DNA from: Piscinibacter aquaticus | Lineage (GTDB): Bacteria; Pseudomonadota; Gammaproteobacteria; Burkholderiales; Burkholderiaceae_C | NCBI GenBank assembly: GCA_007994965.1 | Contig: VOPW01000001.1 | Coordinates: 4,030,001 to 4,094,000 of the forward strand | Reading direction: 5' to 3' | Length of the DNA stretch: 64,000 nucleotides | In this document: positions 19,500 through 32,218 of the stretch, one piece after another | Layout: each line of letters begins with the position of its first letter | Numbering within the stretch: position 1 is the stretch's first letter | Notes under the pieces: model-generated | What the model saw: the letters and a program-made list of their open reading frames with translations, nothing else | The model's database searches: none | What the model was told of the DNA's origin: nothing | Position numbers and translations under genes: made by a program

Positions 19500-22489
19500 A
19501 TGTTCGTTGCCTCGCCCGAAACCGCCCGCCTGCCCGAGCCGTGCCGCCCTGAAGCCGAGATGCTCGCCGCTGCGCTGAACAGCCTCGCCGGCCGCCTCGA
19601 TTGGCCCCGCGCCGCCGCCCGCGCCGCGCCCTGGGTGGTCGCCGTGCGCGACACGCCGGCGCCGTTCTGGGCGATGGAGTCACTGCTGCGCGAGTACCCG
19701 ATCTCCAGCGCCGAAGGTCTCGCGCTGATGCGCCTCGCCGAGGCGCTGCTGCGCGTGCCCGATGCCGAGACCGCGATTGCACTGACCGCCGACCAGCTCG
19801 GCAAGGCAAGCTTCGAGGCGCATGCGGACGACGGCCCGCACCGCATGCTGGCCAGTCTCTCGGCCAGCGCGATCGCGATGTCCAAGCGCTTCCTGCCCGA
19901 TGCGGAGCAGGAGACCGGCTTGCTCAAGCGCCTCGGTGCGCAGACCGTGGTGGCGGCCACCGTGCGCGCCATCCAGCTGCTCGGGCGGCAGTTCGTGCTC
20001 GGCCGCCACATCGGCGAGGCGATGGGTGAGGCCGATGCCCAGCGGCGCAGCCAGCCCGCGTTGCGCTTCAGCTACGACATGCTCGGAGAAGGCGCGCGCA
20101 CCGAGGCCGATGCGCAGCGCTACCTCGACGCCTATGCGCAGGCGATCACGCGCATCGCGCAATCCCGGCGCGGCGAGGGGCCCGAGTCGTCCGACGGCAT
20201 CTCGATCAAGCTCAGTGCGCTGTTCTCGCGCTACGAGGTGGCGCAGCGCGAGCGTGTCTTCGACGAACTGCTGCCGCGGGTGTGGACGCTGGTCGACGCG
20301 GCCGCGCGTGCCGACATGAACCTCACCATCGATGCCGAAGAGAGCGACCGCCTCGAACTCTCGCTCGACGTCTTCGAGGCGCTGGCCGCACGCATTGCGC
20401 AGTCCCATCCGGCTTGGCGCGGCTTCGGCCCCGGCGGTGCAGGCCTACCAGACGCGCGCACTCGCGGTGATCGACGAGGTGGCGCGCATCGCGCGCAGCC
20501 ACGGCGGTCTGCGCTTCATGGTGCGCCCGGTCAAGGGCGCCTACTGGGATGGCGAGGTCAAGCGGGCGCAGGAGCTGGGCACGGCCGGCTACCCGGTGTT
20601 CACGCACAAGCACCACACCGACATCTCCTACCTCGCCTGCGCGCGCGCGCTGCTGTCGCACGCCGAGGTCATCTACCCCCAGTTCGCCACGCACAACGCC
20701 GGCACCATCGCCGCCATCCTGCAGATGGCCGAAGGCCGCGGCGCCGGCTTCGAGATGCAGCGCCTGCACGGCATGGGCGAAGGCGTGTACCGCGAGGTGA
20801 TGGGCGATGCGAAGGTGCCGGTGCGCATCTATGCGCCGGTGGGTGAGCACCGCGACCTGCTCGCCTATCTCGTACGCCGGCTGCTGGAGAACGGCGCCAA
20901 TACCTCCTTCGTGCACCAGCTGGCCGATCCGCAGGTGGACGTGGAGGTGCTGCTCGCCTCGCCGCTGGTGCCGGCCGCCGCGTCCGGGCTGCCGATGCCT
21001 GCCGAGCTCTACGGCGCGCGGCGGAACTCGAGGGGTGTCGACCTCGCCGTGCCGTCGCAGCGCGCTCCGTTGCTGGCCGCCGTGCAAGCGACGCGGCTGG
21101 AGCCGGTCGGCGAGGCCTCGCCCCAGGACATCGAGGCCGCAATGCAGCGGCTGCATGCCGCCTTCCCGCGCTGGAATGCGCAGCCGCTGGCCGCGCGCGC
21201 CGCCACGCTGCGCCGCGCCGCCGACGTGCTCGAAGCGCGCCTGCCCGAGTTCTGCGGCCTGCTGGTGAAGGAGGCGCACAAGACGCTGGCCGACTGCGTG
21301 GCCGAGGTGCGCGAAGCCGTCGACTTCCTACGCTACTACGCCGACCGGGCCGAGCAGCGCTCGGCCGTGCAGCCGCTGCCCGGCCCGACCGGCGAGCACA
21401 ACGAGCTGCGACTGCACGGCCGCGGCGTCTTCGTGTGCATCAGCCCGTGGAACTTCCCGCTGGCGATCTTCGGCGGCTCGTGGCCGCGGCGCTGGTGGCC
21501 GGCAATACCGTGGCGGCCAAGCCGGCCGAGCAGACGCCGCTGGTCGCGCAGCGCATGGTGGCGCTGCTGCACGAGGCCGGCGTGCCGGCCGATGCGCTGG
21601 TGCTGCTGCACGGCGCGGGCGAGACGGTCGGCGCGGCGCTGGTGGCGGATGCACGCTGCGCCGGCGTGTGCTTCACCGGCTCGACGGCGGTGGCGCGGCG
21701 AATCAACCGCGCGCTCGCTGCGAAGGACGGCGCGATCGTGCCGCTGATCGCCGAGACCGGCGGCATCAACGCGATGGTCGTCGACAGCACCGCGCTGCCC
21801 GAGCAGGTGGTCGATGCGGTGATCACCAGCGCCTTCCGCTCGGCTGGCCAGCGCTGCTCGGCGCTGCGGCTGCTGCTGGTGCACGAGGGCGTGGCCGATG
21901 CGGTGATCGAGATGATCCGCGGCGCGATGGCCGAGCTGGCGGTGGGCGACCCGGCACGCTTCGCCACCGATGTCGGGCCGGTGATCGATGCCGAGGCGCA
22001 AGCCGGCCTGCGCGCGCACGTCGAGCGGCTGCGCCGGCGCAGCGCTCGGTCGGCGAGACGCCGGTGAGCGCCACCTTCGATCGGCTGATCGGGCCGGTCG
22101 CCTTCGAGCTGGAGTCCGTGAGCGAACTGAAGCAGGAGATCTTCGGCCCGGTGCTGCACGTCGTGCGCTGGCGCGGCGACATCGAGGCGGTGGTGGCGCA
22201 GGTCAACGCGCTCGGCTACGGCCTCACGCTGGGCGTGCAGACGCGCATCGACGGCCGCGCGCTGCGCATCGCCGAGGCGGCACGCATCGGCAACGTCTAC
22301 GTCAACCGCAACATGATCGGCGCGGTGGTGGGCGTGCAGCCGTTCGGCGGCGAGGGCCTGTCGGGCACCGGGCCGAAGGCCGGCGGGCCGCACTACCTGT
22401 ACCGCTTCTGCGCCGAGCAGACACTCACCGTGAATACGGCCGCCGCCGGCGGCAACGTCGAACTGCTGGCCGGGTTGTCGCGCGGATGA
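19500..22489 (+). CDS. putA: Bifunctional proline dehydrogenase / L-glutamate gamma-semialdehyde dehydrogenase PutA, frameshifted
   Basis: About 995 residues. It oxidises proline to pyrroline-5-carboxylate (FAD, electrons to quinone) and then to glutamate (NAD+). PRODH part: EGPESSDGISIKLSALFSRY, LTIDAEESDRLELSLD, RFMVRPVKGAYWDGEVKRAQ, VFTHKHHTDISYLACARALL. ALDH part: VFVCISPWNFPLAIF, ETGGINAMVVD, catalytic cysteine in SAGQRCSALRLLL, IFGPVLHVVRW, QPFGGEGLSGTGPKAGGPHY. The N-terminus starts directly with the helical region and has no ribbon-helix-helix domain, so it is a short, non-regulatory PutA. Frames break near 20440, 21478 and 22045. Confidence 0.95.
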
Positions 22490-22516
22490 CGCAGCCGGTA
22501 TGCGACGATCACGCCC

Positions 22517-22936
22517 ATGAAAGTCGTTATCACCGCCGTCATCGCTCTCGTCATCGTCGTTGCGGGCTGGTTCGCCTTCGCGCTGAACTGGAGCTACTCC
22601 AGCGGCGAGCGCGCCGGCTGGGTGCAGAAGTTCTCCCACAAGGGCTGGGTCTGCAAGACCTGGGAGGGCGAGCTCGCGCTCGTCTCGCTGCCCGGCAGCA
22701 CGGTCGAGAAATTTCTCTTCACCGTGCACGACGAAGCGGTCGCGCAGAAGATCAATGCCGTGATGGGCAAGCGCGTCAACCTGCACTACGAAGAGAAGAT
22801 CGGCCTGCCGACCACGTGCTTCGGCGACACGCGCCACTTCGTGACCGGCGTGACCGAGACGCCGGACATTCCGCTCGGCCCGGGCGTGTCGCTGCCGACG
22901 GCCGTGGCGGTGCCGGCCTCGGCGGCATCGAAGTGA
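22517..22936 (+). CDS. Conserved membrane-anchored protein of unknown function
   Basis: Intact, 139 residues. One N-terminal transmembrane segment (VVITAVIALVIVVAGWFAF), then a soluble periplasmic domain with WVQKFSHKGWVCKTWEGELAL, HDEAVAQKINAVMGKRV and LHYEEKIGLPTTCFGDTRHF (20-residue windows of a conserved block). Two Cys residues could pair. Similar proteins in related genomes are sometimes labelled 6-phosphogluconate dehydrogenase, but nothing in the sequence supports that. It lies between putA and proC on the same strand, 27 bp and 7 bp away, so it is probably in their operon. Confidence 0.8.
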   Translation: MKVVITAVIALVIVVAGWFAFALNWSYSSGERAGWVQKFSHKGWVCKTWEGELALVSLPGSTVEKFLFTVHDEAVAQKINAVMGKRVNLHYEEKIGLPTTCFGDTRHFVTGVTETPDIPLGPGVSLPTAVAVPASAASK

Positions 22937-22943
22937 GAACCTG

Positions 22944-23757
22944 ATGAGCCACGAGACGCTCGCATTCATCGGTGGCGGCAACATGGCCGCCGCCATCATC
23001 GGCGGCCTCGGTCGCCGCCGGCCGGCCGGGCCAGAGCATCCTCGTGATCGACCCGGGCGAGGCGCAGCGCGCGAAGCTCGCCGCAGAACACGGTGTGCGC
23101 ACGCAGGCCGCCGCCGATGCCTCGCTGGCACAGGCCGCGGTGGTGGTGTGGGCCGTCAAGCCGCAACTCTTCGGCGAAGCGGCGGCGCCCTGCTCGGCGC
23201 ATGTGCGCGGCGCGCTGCAGTTCAGCGTGATGGCAGGCATCCGCAGCGAGGCCATCGTGCGCGCCACCGGCAGCGAACGCGTGGTGCGCAGCATGCCCAA
23301 CACGCCGGCGCTGATCGGCCAGGGCATCGCCGGGCTCTTTGCACGCGATGCCGTCAGCGCGGCGGAGCGCGCCACCGCCGAGGCGCTGCTCGCGCCGACC
23401 GGCCGCACGCTGTGGGTGGCGCGCGAGGAGGATCTCGATGCGGTGACGGCGCTGTCGGGCTCCGGGCCGGCCTATGTCTTCTATTTCGTCGAGGCGATGG
23501 TGCAGGCGGCGCAGGAGATGGGCCTCTCCGCCGAACAGGGGAAACAGCTGGCACTGGCCACCTTCGCCGGCGCCACCGCGCTGGCGCAGCGCTCCACCGA
23601 GCCGCCCGAAGTGCTGCGCGAGCGCGTCACCTCCAAGGGTGGCACGACACATGCCGCGCTGACGTCCATGGAAGCGAGCGGCATGAAGGCCGCATTCGTG
23701 AAGGCGCTCAAGGCCGCGCAGCATCGTGCGAAGGAACTGGGCGACCAGTTCGGGTGA
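22944..23757 (+). CDS. proC: Pyrroline-5-carboxylate reductase, frameshifted near the start
   Basis: About 271 residues. It reduces P5C to proline with NAD(P)H. Rossmann motif LAFIGGGNMAAAIIGGL, then the frame changes near 23012. The rest is clean: VVWAVKPQLF, RSMPNTPALIGQG, signature TALSGSGPAYVFYFVEAM, and SKGGTTHAALTSME near the C-terminus. It lies in an unusual position beside putA, so synthetic and degradative proline genes share one transcription direction; P5C is the common intermediate. A GC hairpin (CGCGGC/GCCGCG, 23760-23777) follows the stop. Confidence 0.94.
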
Positions 23758-23912
23758 ACCCGCGGCGCGCATGCCGCGCGCAGCACAAGCCATGCAAAGG
23801 TCGCATGGCGCATGGTGAAAAACTCGGCGCCCCCGGGCCTACAGTCTCGCCCCATGCCGCTGGCCGCGTCACGAGCGCGGTTCGGCGGGCATGAACCCCA
23901 CACGGAGACACC

Positions 23913-25186
23913 ATGACCCCGAGCCCGCTGTCCTACGTCACCCCGCATCCGAACGGCCCCTGGCAGACCTACCTCGCAGGTCGACCGCGTGCTGCCCTAC
24001 CTCGGCCATGGCCCGCTGGGGCGAGACGCTCAAGCGCCCGAAGCGCACGCTGATCGTCGACGTGCCGATCGAACTCGACGACGGCAGCGTGGCCCACTTC
24101 GAAGGCTTTCGCGTGCAGCACAACCTCAGCCGCGGCCCCGGCAAGGGCGGCGTGCGCTACCACCCCGACGTGACGCTGGAAGAGGTGATGGCGCTGGCCG
24201 CGTGGATGTCGATCAAGAACGCCGCGGTGAACCTGCCCTACGGCGGCGCCAAGGGCGGCATCCGCGTCGATCCGAAGAAGCTCTCGCACAAGGAGCTCGA
24301 GCGCATGACGCGCCGATACACCAGCGAGATCGGCATCATCATCGGCCCGCACCAGGACATCCCGGCGCCGGACGTGAACACCAACCCGCAGATCATGGCG
24401 TGGATGATGGACACGTATTCGATGAACACCGGCACCACCGCCACCGGCGTGGTCACCGGCAAGCCCATCCACCTCGGCGGCTCGCTCGGCCGCGTCAAGG
24501 CCACCGGCCGCGGCGTGTTCGTCACCGGCCGCGAGGCGGCGCGGCGCATCAACCTCGAGCTCGACGGCGCGCGTGTGGCGGTGCAGGGCTTCGGCAACGT
24601 GGGCTCCGCCGCGGCCGAGCTGTTCGCGCAGGCCGGCGCGAAGATCGTCGCGATCCAGGACCACACCGGCACGATCTTCAACGACCGCGGCATCGACATG
24701 GCCGAGCTGATGCCCACGCTCAAGCAGTACGGCGGCGTCGGCGACTTCAAGGGCGCGGACAAGATCGACGACGAGTCGTTCTGGGACGTGAAGTGCGACA
24801 TCCTGATCCCCGCCGCGCTGGAAAGCCAGATCACGCCCGAGCGCGCGAAGCGCACCAGCGCGAAGCTGGTGCTCGAAGGCGCCAACGGCCCGACGCTGCC
24901 CTCCGCCGACGACATCCTCGCCGACCGTGGCGTGCTCGTCGTGCCCGACGTGATCTGCAACGCCGGCGGCGTGACGGTCAGCTATTTCGAGTGGGTGCAG
25001 GACTTCAGCTCGTTCTTCTGGACGGAGGACGAGATCAACCTGCGGCTGGACAAGATCATGGTCGGCGCGCTCAAGCGCATCTGGGACACCGCCGACAAGC
25101 ACAAGGTCACGCTGCGCACCGCCACCTTCGCGGTGGCCTGCGAGCGCATCCTGATCGCACGCGAGGAGCGCGGGCTCTATCCCTGA
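23913..25186 (+). CDS. gdhA: Glutamate dehydrogenase (Glu/Leu/Phe/Val family), frameshifted near the start
   Basis: About 425 residues. It interconverts glutamate and 2-oxoglutarate plus ammonia. Motifs: [20 protein letters not shown] (substrate site), [15 protein letters not shown] with the catalytic lysine, [19 protein letters not shown] (NAD(P) site), [18 protein letters not shown] and [18 protein letters not shown]. The NAD site and lack of an allosteric domain fit catabolic hexameric GDHs, which suits a position after putA. ATG 23913 with a GGAGA ribosome site gives [20 protein letters not shown]. Frames change near 23982 and near 24005. Confidence 0.93.
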
Positions 25187-25198
25187 GTCACCGGCCGC

Positions 25199-26073
25199 TC
25201 AGCGCAACGCAAAGTCCGCCACCACGCCGGCGAAGACCGCGAAGCCCAGCCAGTGGTTCAGCCGGAAGGCGCGGAAGCAGCCGTCGCGCGTGCGCGTGCG
25301 GATCAGCGTGAAGTGCCAGCCGGCGATCGCGCCGGCTGCCGCGAGGCCGGCGAAATACGGCCAGCCGGCGCCGAGCCCGACGCCCAGCCGAGGCCCAGAT
25401 CGCGAGGAAGGCCGCGTAGAAGAGCATCACGCCGGCCACGTCGAAGCGGCCGAGCGTGATCGCCGAGGTGAGGATGCCGATCTTCAGGTCGTCGTCGCGG
25501 TCGACCATCGCGTACTCGGTGTCGTAGGCCAGCACCCAGAACAGGTTGCCCAGCAGCAGCCACCCAGGCCAGCGCCGGTGTGTCGCCGGTCACCGCCGCA
25601 AAGGCCATCGGGATGCCGAAGCTGAAGGCCACGCCCAGCACCGCCTGCGGCATGGAGAAGAAGCGCTTGGTGAAGGGGTAGAAGATGGTCACGGCCAGCG
25701 CCGCCACGCTCCACAGGATGGTCGCGACGTTGGTCGTCAGCACCAGCAGGAAGGCCACCAGCGCCAGCGCCGCGCCGAGCGCCAGCGCTTCCGAGGCGGG
25801 CAGCGCGCCGCTGGTGACCGGCCGCTGCGCGGTGCGCTTGACGTGGCGGTCGAACTCGCGGTCGGCCACGTCGTTGACGGCGCAGCCGGCGCTGCGCATC
25901 AGGAAGGTGCCGAGCACGAACACCGCCAGCAGGTGCCAGCCGGGAAAGCCCTGCGCGGCGATCCACAGCGCCGAGAGCGTCGGCCACAGCAGCAGGTAGC
26001 TGCCGGCCGGGCGGTCCCAGCGGATCAGGTTCAGGTAGAGCGCCAGGCGCGACGGTGCGGCGAGCGTGTTCAT
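25199..26073 (-). CDS. ubiA: 4-hydroxybenzoate polyprenyltransferase UbiA, frameshifted
   Basis: About 291 residues, polytopic inner-membrane protein. It attaches the polyprenyl chain to 4-hydroxybenzoate in ubiquinone synthesis. First Asp-rich motif [19 protein letters not shown], second motif [19 protein letters not shown]. Multiple hydrophobic segments are visible (for example [19 protein letters not shown]). The C-terminus is VVADFALR with stop at 25199. Frames change near 25565 and near 25385. Start ATG 26073 ([20 protein letters not shown]). It converges on gdhA. Confidence 0.94.
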
Positions 26074-26136
26074 GGCGAGATTGTGCGATGCCACCGCCAG
26101 CGACGAGGCGGTGCGGGCCTCGCCTTGCCAATGAAG

Positions 26137-26156
26137 GAAAGATGCACTAGTCTTTC
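26137..26156. promoter_or_regulatory. Inverted repeat, probable operator of the Xre-RES pair
   Basis: GAAAGA-N8-TCTTTC (26137-26142 and 26151-26156), with an inner ACTAGT palindrome, lies 8 bp before the antitoxin start. It is the only AT-rich symmetric site in the gap and fits autoregulation by the HTH antitoxin. Confidence 0.6.
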
Positions 26157-26163
26157 ACCTGAA

Positions 26164-26577
26164 ATGAGCGCCGTATCCTTCTCCGCACGCCGCCAGCCGG
26201 CCCGCAAATCCGCCACTGAAGCCGCCAGCGATGCCGCCGTGCTGGCCACCGCCACCGAACGCGCTGCCGCACTGCTGGGCCTGAACGGTGCGGCGCTCGC
26301 GCGCATCCTCGGCGTCAGCGAGGCCACGGTGTCGCGCGTGCTGCGCGGCGAGCGCGGCCTGCCGCCCGATTCCAAGGAAGGCGAGCTGGCGCTGCTGCTG
26401 GTGCGCCTGTACCGCTCGCTCGACGCGCTGGTGGGCAACGACGAATCGCGCCGCACTTCGGCCTGGATGCGCAGCTCGAACGACGCGCTTGGCGGCGTGC
26501 CGGCCACGCTGATCCTCTCCGCGCAGGGGCTGGTGGCGGCGGTCGCCTACCTCGACGCGATGCGCGCGCCCGTCTGA
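26164..26577 (+). CDS. Antitoxin, Xre/MbcA/ParS family
   Basis: Intact, 137 residues. The N-terminal part has a Xre-like HTH: ERAAALLGLNGAALARILGV and SEATVSRVLRGERGLP. The C-terminal toxin-binding (MbcA/ParS) domain includes ELALLLVRLYRSLDALVGND, SRRTSAWMRSSNDALGGVPA and LILSAQGLVAAVAYLDAMRA. It precedes the RES-domain toxin by 17 bp on the same strand, the standard order of Xre-RES modules. It should both neutralise the toxin and repress the operon through the inverted repeat at 26137. Confidence 0.88.
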   Translation: MSAVSFSARRQPARKSATEAASDAAVLATATERAAALLGLNGAALARILGVSEATVSRVLRGERGLPPDSKEGELALLLVRLYRSLDALVGNDESRRTSAWMRSSNDALGGVPATLILSAQGLVAAVAYLDAMRAPV

Positions 26578-26594
26578 CGCCTTCCGCGATCCGC

Positions 26595-27297
26595 ATGCAA
26601 GCCTGGCGCGACGAGTGGTTCGCCACGCCGCTGCGCAGCGCCACCGCGCTGCTGTGGCGCGGCGTCGAGGCGCAGCACCGGGTGGCGACGATGCGGCTGG
26701 TCGACAGCCTCGACGACCGAGGCCACGCTGGAGCGCCTGCTCGAAGCCAGCAAGCCGCCGCTGCCGCCGGCCGCCGAGGGCCTGCACTACCTGCTGGCCA
26801 CGCCGTTCCGTTACCGCTCGCCCTACGGTTCGCGCTTCCGCGCCGGCACCGACCCAGGCGTCTGGTACGGCGCGAAGGAACGCGAGACCGCCTGCACCGA
26901 GGTTGGCTACTGGCGCTGGCGTTTCCTGATGGACAGCGAAGGCCTGCGCGGCGGCGAACTGGTGACCGAGCACACCTTCTTCCAGGCGCAGGTGAAGGGC
27001 GCAGTGCTCGACCTGAAGCGCGAGCCCTGGTCGGCCGCCGCCGAAGCCTGGACGCGCCGCGACGATTACGCCCCCTGCTGGGCGCTGGCCCGCGCGGCGC
27101 GCGCGCATGGCAAGGCGCAGTGGATCCGCTATGCGTCGGTGCGCCGGCCCGGCGGCAGCTGCGGTGCGGTGCTGGCGCCGCAGGCGCTGTCGCTGCCCGA
27201 GACGCATCGGGTGCAGACCTGGGTGTGCAAGGTCACGGCGACGCAGGCGCTGATGCTGCACGACGAGGATCGGCTCACGATCCCGATCGACGCGTAG
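26595..27297 (+). CDS. RES-domain toxin, frameshifted
   Basis: About 233 residues. RES toxins degrade or modify NAD+ (NAD+ phosphorylase or ADP-ribosyl transfer), causing growth arrest. Conserved residues are present: Arg in [16 protein letters not shown], Glu in [12 protein letters not shown], and Ser in [13 protein letters not shown]. The frame changes near 26718, between MRLVDSLD and [20 protein letters not shown]. In a window with many sequence errors this need not be inactivation, but a toxin is one gene where real loss is plausible. A structured repeat begins right after the stop codon. Confidence 0.88.
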
Positions 27298-27375
27298 GCC
27301 GGCCAGCGCTGGGCCGCTCCCGAGCGGCCGGCCCAACCCCGCGGGGGTGGAGCGCGGTACACCGCGCGCCGGGGC
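27298..27375 (-). repeat. Structured 3'-end repeat, copy C
   Basis: Fills the gap between the convergent RES and prfC genes. On the minus strand AGCCCC overlaps the prfC stop. A hairpin GCGCGG/CCGCGC with loop TACA follows (27352-27367 on plus), then CCCCGCGGGG, then the GGCCGCT-CGGG-AGCGGCC hairpin. Same order as copies at 2743 and 9358, with a different first stem. Confidence 0.75.
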
Positions 27376-28999
<1,624 letters not shown>

Positions 29000-29040
29000 G
29001 AGCCCGCGATTATCCCCGGGCCACCGATCCCGACCGGCTT

Positions 29041-31536
29041 TCAGGCCGCGCCGATGCGCCGCTTGAGCAGCTCGGTGGCCGCGAGGTAGGCCAGCACCAC
29101 GCCGCCGAGCGCCGCCAGCAGCGCAGGCGGGAGCGCCACGAAGCCGAACAGCGCCCGCACCGGCGGGCAGCGGCAGCAGCAGTGCGGCCATGCCCACGGC
29201 CAGCGTGGTGAGCCACAGCAGCCGACTCGGTGCGCTGCGCCAGAACGCGCCACGCGTGCGCAGCACCAGCACCACCGCCAGCTCGGTCAACAGCGAGACG
29301 CTGAACCACGCGGTCTGGAAGGTGGCTTCATCGGCATCGAACCCGCGGTGCAGCAGCCAGAAGGTGAGCAGGTCGAACACCGTCGACACCAGTCCGAAGA
29401 CGATCATGAAGCGGCGCAGCTCGCCCACCTGCCAGCGCTGCGGCGTGGCCGTGCGCTCGGCATCGACGCGGTCGGTGGAGATGGCGATCGAGGGCAGGTC
29501 GGAGAGGAAGTTGTTGAGCAGGATCTGCTTGGCCGCCAGCGGCAGGAAGGGCAGGAACAGCGTGCCCAGCGCCATGCTGACCATGTTGCCGAAGTTGGCG
29601 CTGGTGGTGATGCCGATGTACTTCAGCGTATTGGCGAAGGTGCGCCGGCCGTCCTCGACGCCGTGGCGCAGCACGTCGAGGTCGGGGCGCAGCAGCACGA
29701 TGTCGGCGCTCTCGCGCGCCACGTCCACCGCCTGGTCCACCGAGATGCCCACGTCGGCGGCATGCAGCGCCGGCGCGTCGTTGATGCCGTCGCCGAGGTA
29801 GCCCACTGCATGGCCGGTACGCTGCAGTGCGCGCACGATGCGCTCCTTCTGCTGCGGGTCGATCTCGGCGAAGACGTCGGCGCGGCGGGCCTGTTCCCAC
29901 AGCGCCTCGTCGCGCATCGCGGCGAGCTGCTCGCCGGTCAGCAGCGTGTCGGTGGACAGCCCCAGCGCGCCGGCCACGTGCGCCGCCACGTGGCGGTTGT
30001 CGCCGGTGATCACCTTGACGCGGATGCCGAGCGCCGCCAGCTCGCGCAGCGTCTGCGCCGCACCGGGCTTGACCGGGTCGAGGAAGAGCAGGAAGCCCTC
30101 GAAGCACATCGCCGCCTCGTCGGCCAGCGTGTAGCGTGGCTGCGCGGGCAGCTGCCGGGTCGCCAGCGCCAGCACGCGGAAGCCCTCCTCGCTGCGGGCG
30201 CGGAAGAAGTCCGCGAGGCGCCGGCGCGCGCCGTCGTCCAGCGGCTGCGCCGCGTCGCCGTCGCGCCACTGCGCGCACACCGCGAGCACGTTGTCGAAGG
30301 CGCCCTTGGTGACGATGCGGTGCGTGGCCTCGCCCTCGGCCACCACGATGGTCAGCCGCCGGCGCTGGAAGTCGTAAGGGATCTCGTCGACCTTGTGCAG
30401 CCCTTCGACGCTCAGCCCCTGCGCGCGGCCGGCCGCCACCAGCGCGGCATCGAGCGCATTGGCGATGCCGGTCTCCAGCGCCGCGTTGGCATGGGCCCAG
30501 CGCAGCACCGCGGCCGAAGGCTGGCCGTCGGGCGCGAGCGCGCCGTGCAGCGCCATGTCGCCCACGGTCAGCGTGCCGGTCTTGTCGGTGCAGAGCACGT
30601 CGATGCTGCCGAGGTTCTCGATCGCTTCCAGGCGGCGCACCACCACGCCGCGCTGCGCCATCGCATGCGCGCCGCGTGCGACGGTGACGCTGACGATCGC
30701 CGGCAGCAGCTCGGGCGAGAGGCCCACGGCCAGCGCCACCGCGAACATGAGTGAGTCGACCATCGGCCGGCCGAGCCACTGGTTGACCAGCAGCACGAAC
30801 AGCACCATCACGATCATCACGCGCAGCAGCAGCTCGCCGAAGCGGCGCACGCCGCGCGCGAAGTCGGTCTCGGGTTCGCGCTGCGCCAGCCGTGCGGCCA
30901 CGTCGCCGAAAGCGGTGTCCGGACCGGTGGCCGCCACCAGCACGGTCGCCGTGCCACTGCGCACCGAGGAGCCGAGGAAGACGCAGTTCTCGCGTCGTGC
31001 GATCGGCGCCTCGGCGGCGCTGAGGCCGGGGCGCTTTTCCACCGGCATCGATTCGCCGGTCAGCGCCGCCTCGGTGACGAGGAAGTCGCGCGCTTCCAGC
31101 ACCAGCGCATCGGCCGGCACCCGGTGGCCGGCGGCGAGCTCGACGATGTCGCCGGGCACCAGCTGCGCGGTCGGCACGGTGTGCAGCGTGCCGCCACGGC
31201 GCACCTGCGCCCGCAGCGCGAGGCGGCGGCGCAGCCGGGTGATCGCCGCAGAGGCGCGGGCCTCCTGTGCGAAGCCGAGCAGCGCGCTGCCGGTGACGAT
31301 GGCCAGGATGATGCCCGCCTCGGTCCAGTCGCGCAGCGCCAGCGAGACCGCGGCGCCGAACAGCAGGATGAGTACCAGCGGGCTGGTGAACTGGCGCAGC
31401 AGCAGCCGCGGCAGGCCGGCGTGTCGTCGGCACGCACGGCATTGCGGCCATGCGCGCGAAGACGGCGGGTGGCCTCCCGGGGGCTCAGACCCTCGGTGGA
31501 GGATTGCAGCGCGGCGAGCAGCTCGCTCGCCGGCAA
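29041..31536 (-). CDS. mgtA: P-type ATPase, MgtA/MgtB-like Mg2+ importer, frameshifted
   Basis: About 832 residues. Motifs: [12 protein letters not shown] (actuator), phosphorylation site [36 protein letters not shown] in the transmembrane ion path (P3B type), KVITGDNRH and [20 protein letters not shown] (hinge). The N-terminal region [20 protein letters not shown] and the C-terminal membrane helices match MgtA/MgtB. Frames break near 31420 and near 29165. No ATG or GTG precedes the first conserved block, so I use a TTG at 31536 provisionally; another base error may hide the real start. No MgtA-type Mg2+ leader is evident in the short upstream gap. Confidence 0.88.
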
Positions 31537-31590
31537 GCTCCACCAATGCGGAATCAGCGCGAGGCGCCGCGCGCCCGTGCCGGGCCGGGC

Positions 31591-32202
31591 TCAGGCCGCT
31601 GGCGCATCCACGAACGGCCGCACGCCCTTCAGCAGCCGCTCGACGTAGTCGTCCTTCTCGCCCACCGGCGCCGCATAGTGCAGCGCCTGCGCCGCCGCCT
31701 CGAAGCCGGCGCGCTTGGCCATCATCCAGGCGGCGAGGTACTGCGAGGCGAGGCAGCCGCCGGCGGTGGCGATCGGCCCGCGCGCATGGAAGGGCGCGTC
31801 GACCACGCGCACGCCGGCCTCGACGACCCAGGGCTTGGTGGTCAGGTCGGTGCAGGCGGGCACGTCGGCGATCAGCCCGAGGCGCGCCATCAGCAGCACG
31901 CCCGAGCACTGGCCGCCGATCAGCTGGCGCACCGGGTCGAGCTGCAGGCGGTCGAGCAACTTGCTGTTCTCGGCGATCGCACGGGTGTAGATGCCGCTGC
32001 CGAAGATCACCGCGTCGGCCTCGTTGGCGAACTCCAGCGGCCGCTGCGCCTGCACCGTCACGCCGTTCATCGAGGTGACGTGCGAGGTCGGGCTGGCGAT
32101 CTCGGCCTTCCATCCGTGCGCGCCGAGCCGGTTGAGCAGGCCCAGCGCGATGAAGGAATCGAGCTCGTTGAAGCCGTCGAACGTGAGGATGGCAATGCGC
32201 AC
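31591..32202 (-). CDS. DJ-1/PfpI family protein
   Basis: Intact, 203 residues. Class-I glutamine-amidotransferase-like fold. It begins [20 protein letters not shown], and the nucleophile-elbow Cys lies in [15 protein letters not shown] (about residue 100) followed by [16 protein letters not shown]. Family members act as intracellular proteases, deglycases, isonitrile hydratases or transcription regulators; there is no AraC domain here, so the activity is open. It is 17 bp upstream-adjacent to dps on the same strand, a stress-type neighbour. Confidence 0.88.
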   Translation of the reverse strand: MRIAILTFDGFNELDSFIALGLLNRLGAHGWKAEIASPTSHVTSMNGVTVQAQRPLEFANEADAVIFGSGIYTRAIAENSKLLDRLQLDPVRQLIGGQCSGVLLMARLGLIADVPACTDLTTKPWVVEAGVRVVDAPFHARGPIATAGGCLASQYLAAWMMAKRAGFEAAAQALHYAAPVGEKDDYVERLLKGVRPFVDAPAA

Positions 32203-32218
32203 GATGCGGGCCCCGCGC

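Noticed and set aside
22517-22936. Annotation as 6-phosphogluconate dehydrogenase
   Set aside because: A 139-residue membrane-anchored protein without a Rossmann motif cannot be this enzyme; the label would be a propagated error.
26595-27297. RES gene called as a pseudogene
   Set aside because: One frame change is no more than in many housekeeping genes of this window, and all conserved residues are present, so decay cannot be claimed.
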